This document shows, piece by piece, positions 5,357 to 6,162 of a stretch of DNA of 6,162 bases. Position 1 is the first letter of the stretch, and the number at the start of each line of letters is the position of its first letter. The position numbers and the translations under genes are program-made. The DNA lies in contig CANHNG010000117.1 of assembly GCA_947461915.1 (NCBI GenBank), positions 1-6,162 of the forward strand. Reading direction: 5' to 3'. This stretch comes from Flavobacteriaceae bacterium. GTDB taxonomy: Bacteria > Bacteroidota > Bacteroidia > Flavobacteriales > Flavobacteriaceae. The notes under the pieces were generated by a model. It saw only the letters and a list, made by a program, of their open reading frames with translations. It was not told the origin of the DNA and did no database searches.

Positions 5357-6162
5357 ATGAATACAATAATGATTTATGTGCCAATTATAATGGCACTCAT
5401 CGGACTCGCTTTTATGGCCTTCAAAAGAGCTTGGGTTCTAAAACAAGACGCTGGAGACGGCAAAATGAAAGAAATATCAGATTATATCTACGAGGGAGCC
5501 TTAGCTTTCTTAAAAGCAGAATATAGGCTTTTGGCTATTTTTGTGGTATTAGCTAGCATCGTTTTGGCTGGAATTTCATTTGTAGTGCCTACAACAAACA
5601 TATTAATAGTAGTAGCCTTTATTTTTGGAGCTTTCTTTTCGGCTTTGGCTGGAAATATGGGAATGAAAATCGCTACTAAAACGAATGTAAGAACTACTCA
5701 AGCTGCTCGAACCAGTTTGCCACAAGCCTTAAAAGTGTCTTTTGGTGGCGGAACCGTAATGGGTCTTGGTGTTGCCGGATTGGCAGTACTTGGTTTAACT
5801 GCTTTCTTTATTTTCTTCTTTCATTATTTTATGGATGGAGTTTGGGGTGCTGATGGAACTGAAAAAATGACTATCGTTTTGGAAACCTTAGCCGGTTTTT
5901 CTCTTGGAGCAGAATCTATTGCTTTATTTGCTCGTGTAGGGGGAGGGATTTATACCAAAGCGGCCGATGTTGGAGCTGATTTAGTAGGTAAAGTTGAAGC
6001 GGGTATTCCGGAAGATGATCCACGAAATCCTGCTACAATTGCAGATAACGTTGGAGACAACGTAGGTGACGTTGCTGGAATGGGAGCTGACTTGTTTGGG
6101 TCTTACGTTGCAACTGTTCTTGCTGCGATGGTTTTAGGAAATTATGTAATTAAAGATATGGG
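5357..6162 (+). CDS. hppA: Membrane-integral ion-translocating pyrophosphatase, N-terminal part; likely Flavobacterium-type H+ pump
   Basis: Couples PPi hydrolysis to ion export across the inner membrane. The window holds 268 full codons of a family usually 650-800 residues long; the rest is off the right edge. About six transmembrane helices are visible (near 4-22, 57-77, 80-100, 130-157, 172-195 and 234-264). The substrate loop is complete: R193, GGGIYTKAADVGADLVGKVE (195-214; D204, D208, K212, E214), IPEDDPRNP (217-225), DNVGDNVGD (230-238) and D245. The helix-6 ion-gate glutamate is absent at both usual places: G248 where the Thermotoga Na+ pump has glutamate and A252 where plant H+ pumps have it. 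Instead E186 lies in helix 5 (FSLGAESIALFARVGGG), as recalled for the Flavobacterium johnsoniae H+-PPase. K+ dependence is set by C-terminal residues not visible here. The ATG at 5357 follows a U-rich leader and two tandem promoters. Confidence 0.95.
   Translation, partial: MNTIMIYVPIIMALIGLAFMAFKRAWVLKQDAGDGKMKEISDYIYEGALAFLKAEYRLLAIFVVLASIVLAGISFVVPTTNILIVVAFIFGAFFSALAGNMGMKIATKTNVRTTQAARTSLPQALKVSFGGGTVMGLGVAGLAVLGLTAFFIFFFHYFMDGVWGADGTEKMTIVLETLAGFSLGAESIALFARVGGGIYTKAADVGADLVGKVEAGIPEDDPRNPATIADNVGDNVGDVAGMGADLFGSYVATVLAAMVLGNYVIKDM

Noticed and set aside
1..6162. Mobile element, CRISPR array, tRNA/rRNA, defence or biosynthetic system
   Set aside because: No transposase, terminal repeats, regularly spaced repeats or RNA gene signature was seen on reading both strands; the gene content is ordinary core metabolism.

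Overview
The window looks like a chromosomal housekeeping segment from a Flavobacterium-like member of the Bacteroidota. The evidence is AT-rich DNA, A-rich translation leaders without Shine-Dalgarno sequences, several matches to the Bacteroidota -7 promoter element TAnnTTTG, an exported CarboxypepD_reg-like/DUF5686 protein, and the sequence character of every recognisable gene. I see no phage, plasmid, insertion sequence, CRISPR, tRNA or rRNA signal.

Layout, left to right: (1) the first 216 codons of etfB (electron transfer flavoprotein beta subunit) on the minus strand, running off the left edge; (2) a 305-bp divergent intergenic region with a perfect 14-bp palindrome and a -7 element facing each gene; (3) a pyruvate dehydrogenase E1 beta gene on the plus strand; (4) a compact 91-bp spacer holding an AATTG-rich hairpin, a -7 match and an intrinsic terminator; (5) a large exported DUF5686 protein with an N-terminal carboxypeptidase-regulatory-like domain, probably an outer-membrane beta-barrel; (6) a 182-bp spacer with a strong promoter for the next gene and a possible small minus-strand ORF; (7) a family I soluble inorganic pyrophosphatase; (8) a perfect 14-bp stem terminator whose 3' arm overlaps the first of two tandem promoters; (9) the N-terminal third of a membrane-integral, ion-pumping pyrophosphatase, cut by the right edge.

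Two themes link the genes. EtfB (electron transfer from acyl-CoA and related dehydrogenases) and PDH E1 beta (acetyl-CoA from pyruvate) are both central carbon and energy functions and are transcribed divergently. The soluble and membrane pyrophosphatases act on the same substrate: one releases the energy of PPi as heat, the other conserves it as an ion gradient. They are adjacent but appear to be separate transcription units.

I did not find a convincing undescribed system. The most informative observation is the position of the ion-selectivity glutamate in the membrane pyrophosphatase. It is missing from both usual helix-6 positions and present instead in helix 5, which points to the Flavobacterium-type proton pump rather than the sodium pump that automatic annotation usually names. 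The most uncertain item is the small minus-strand ORF between the DUF5686 gene and ppa.
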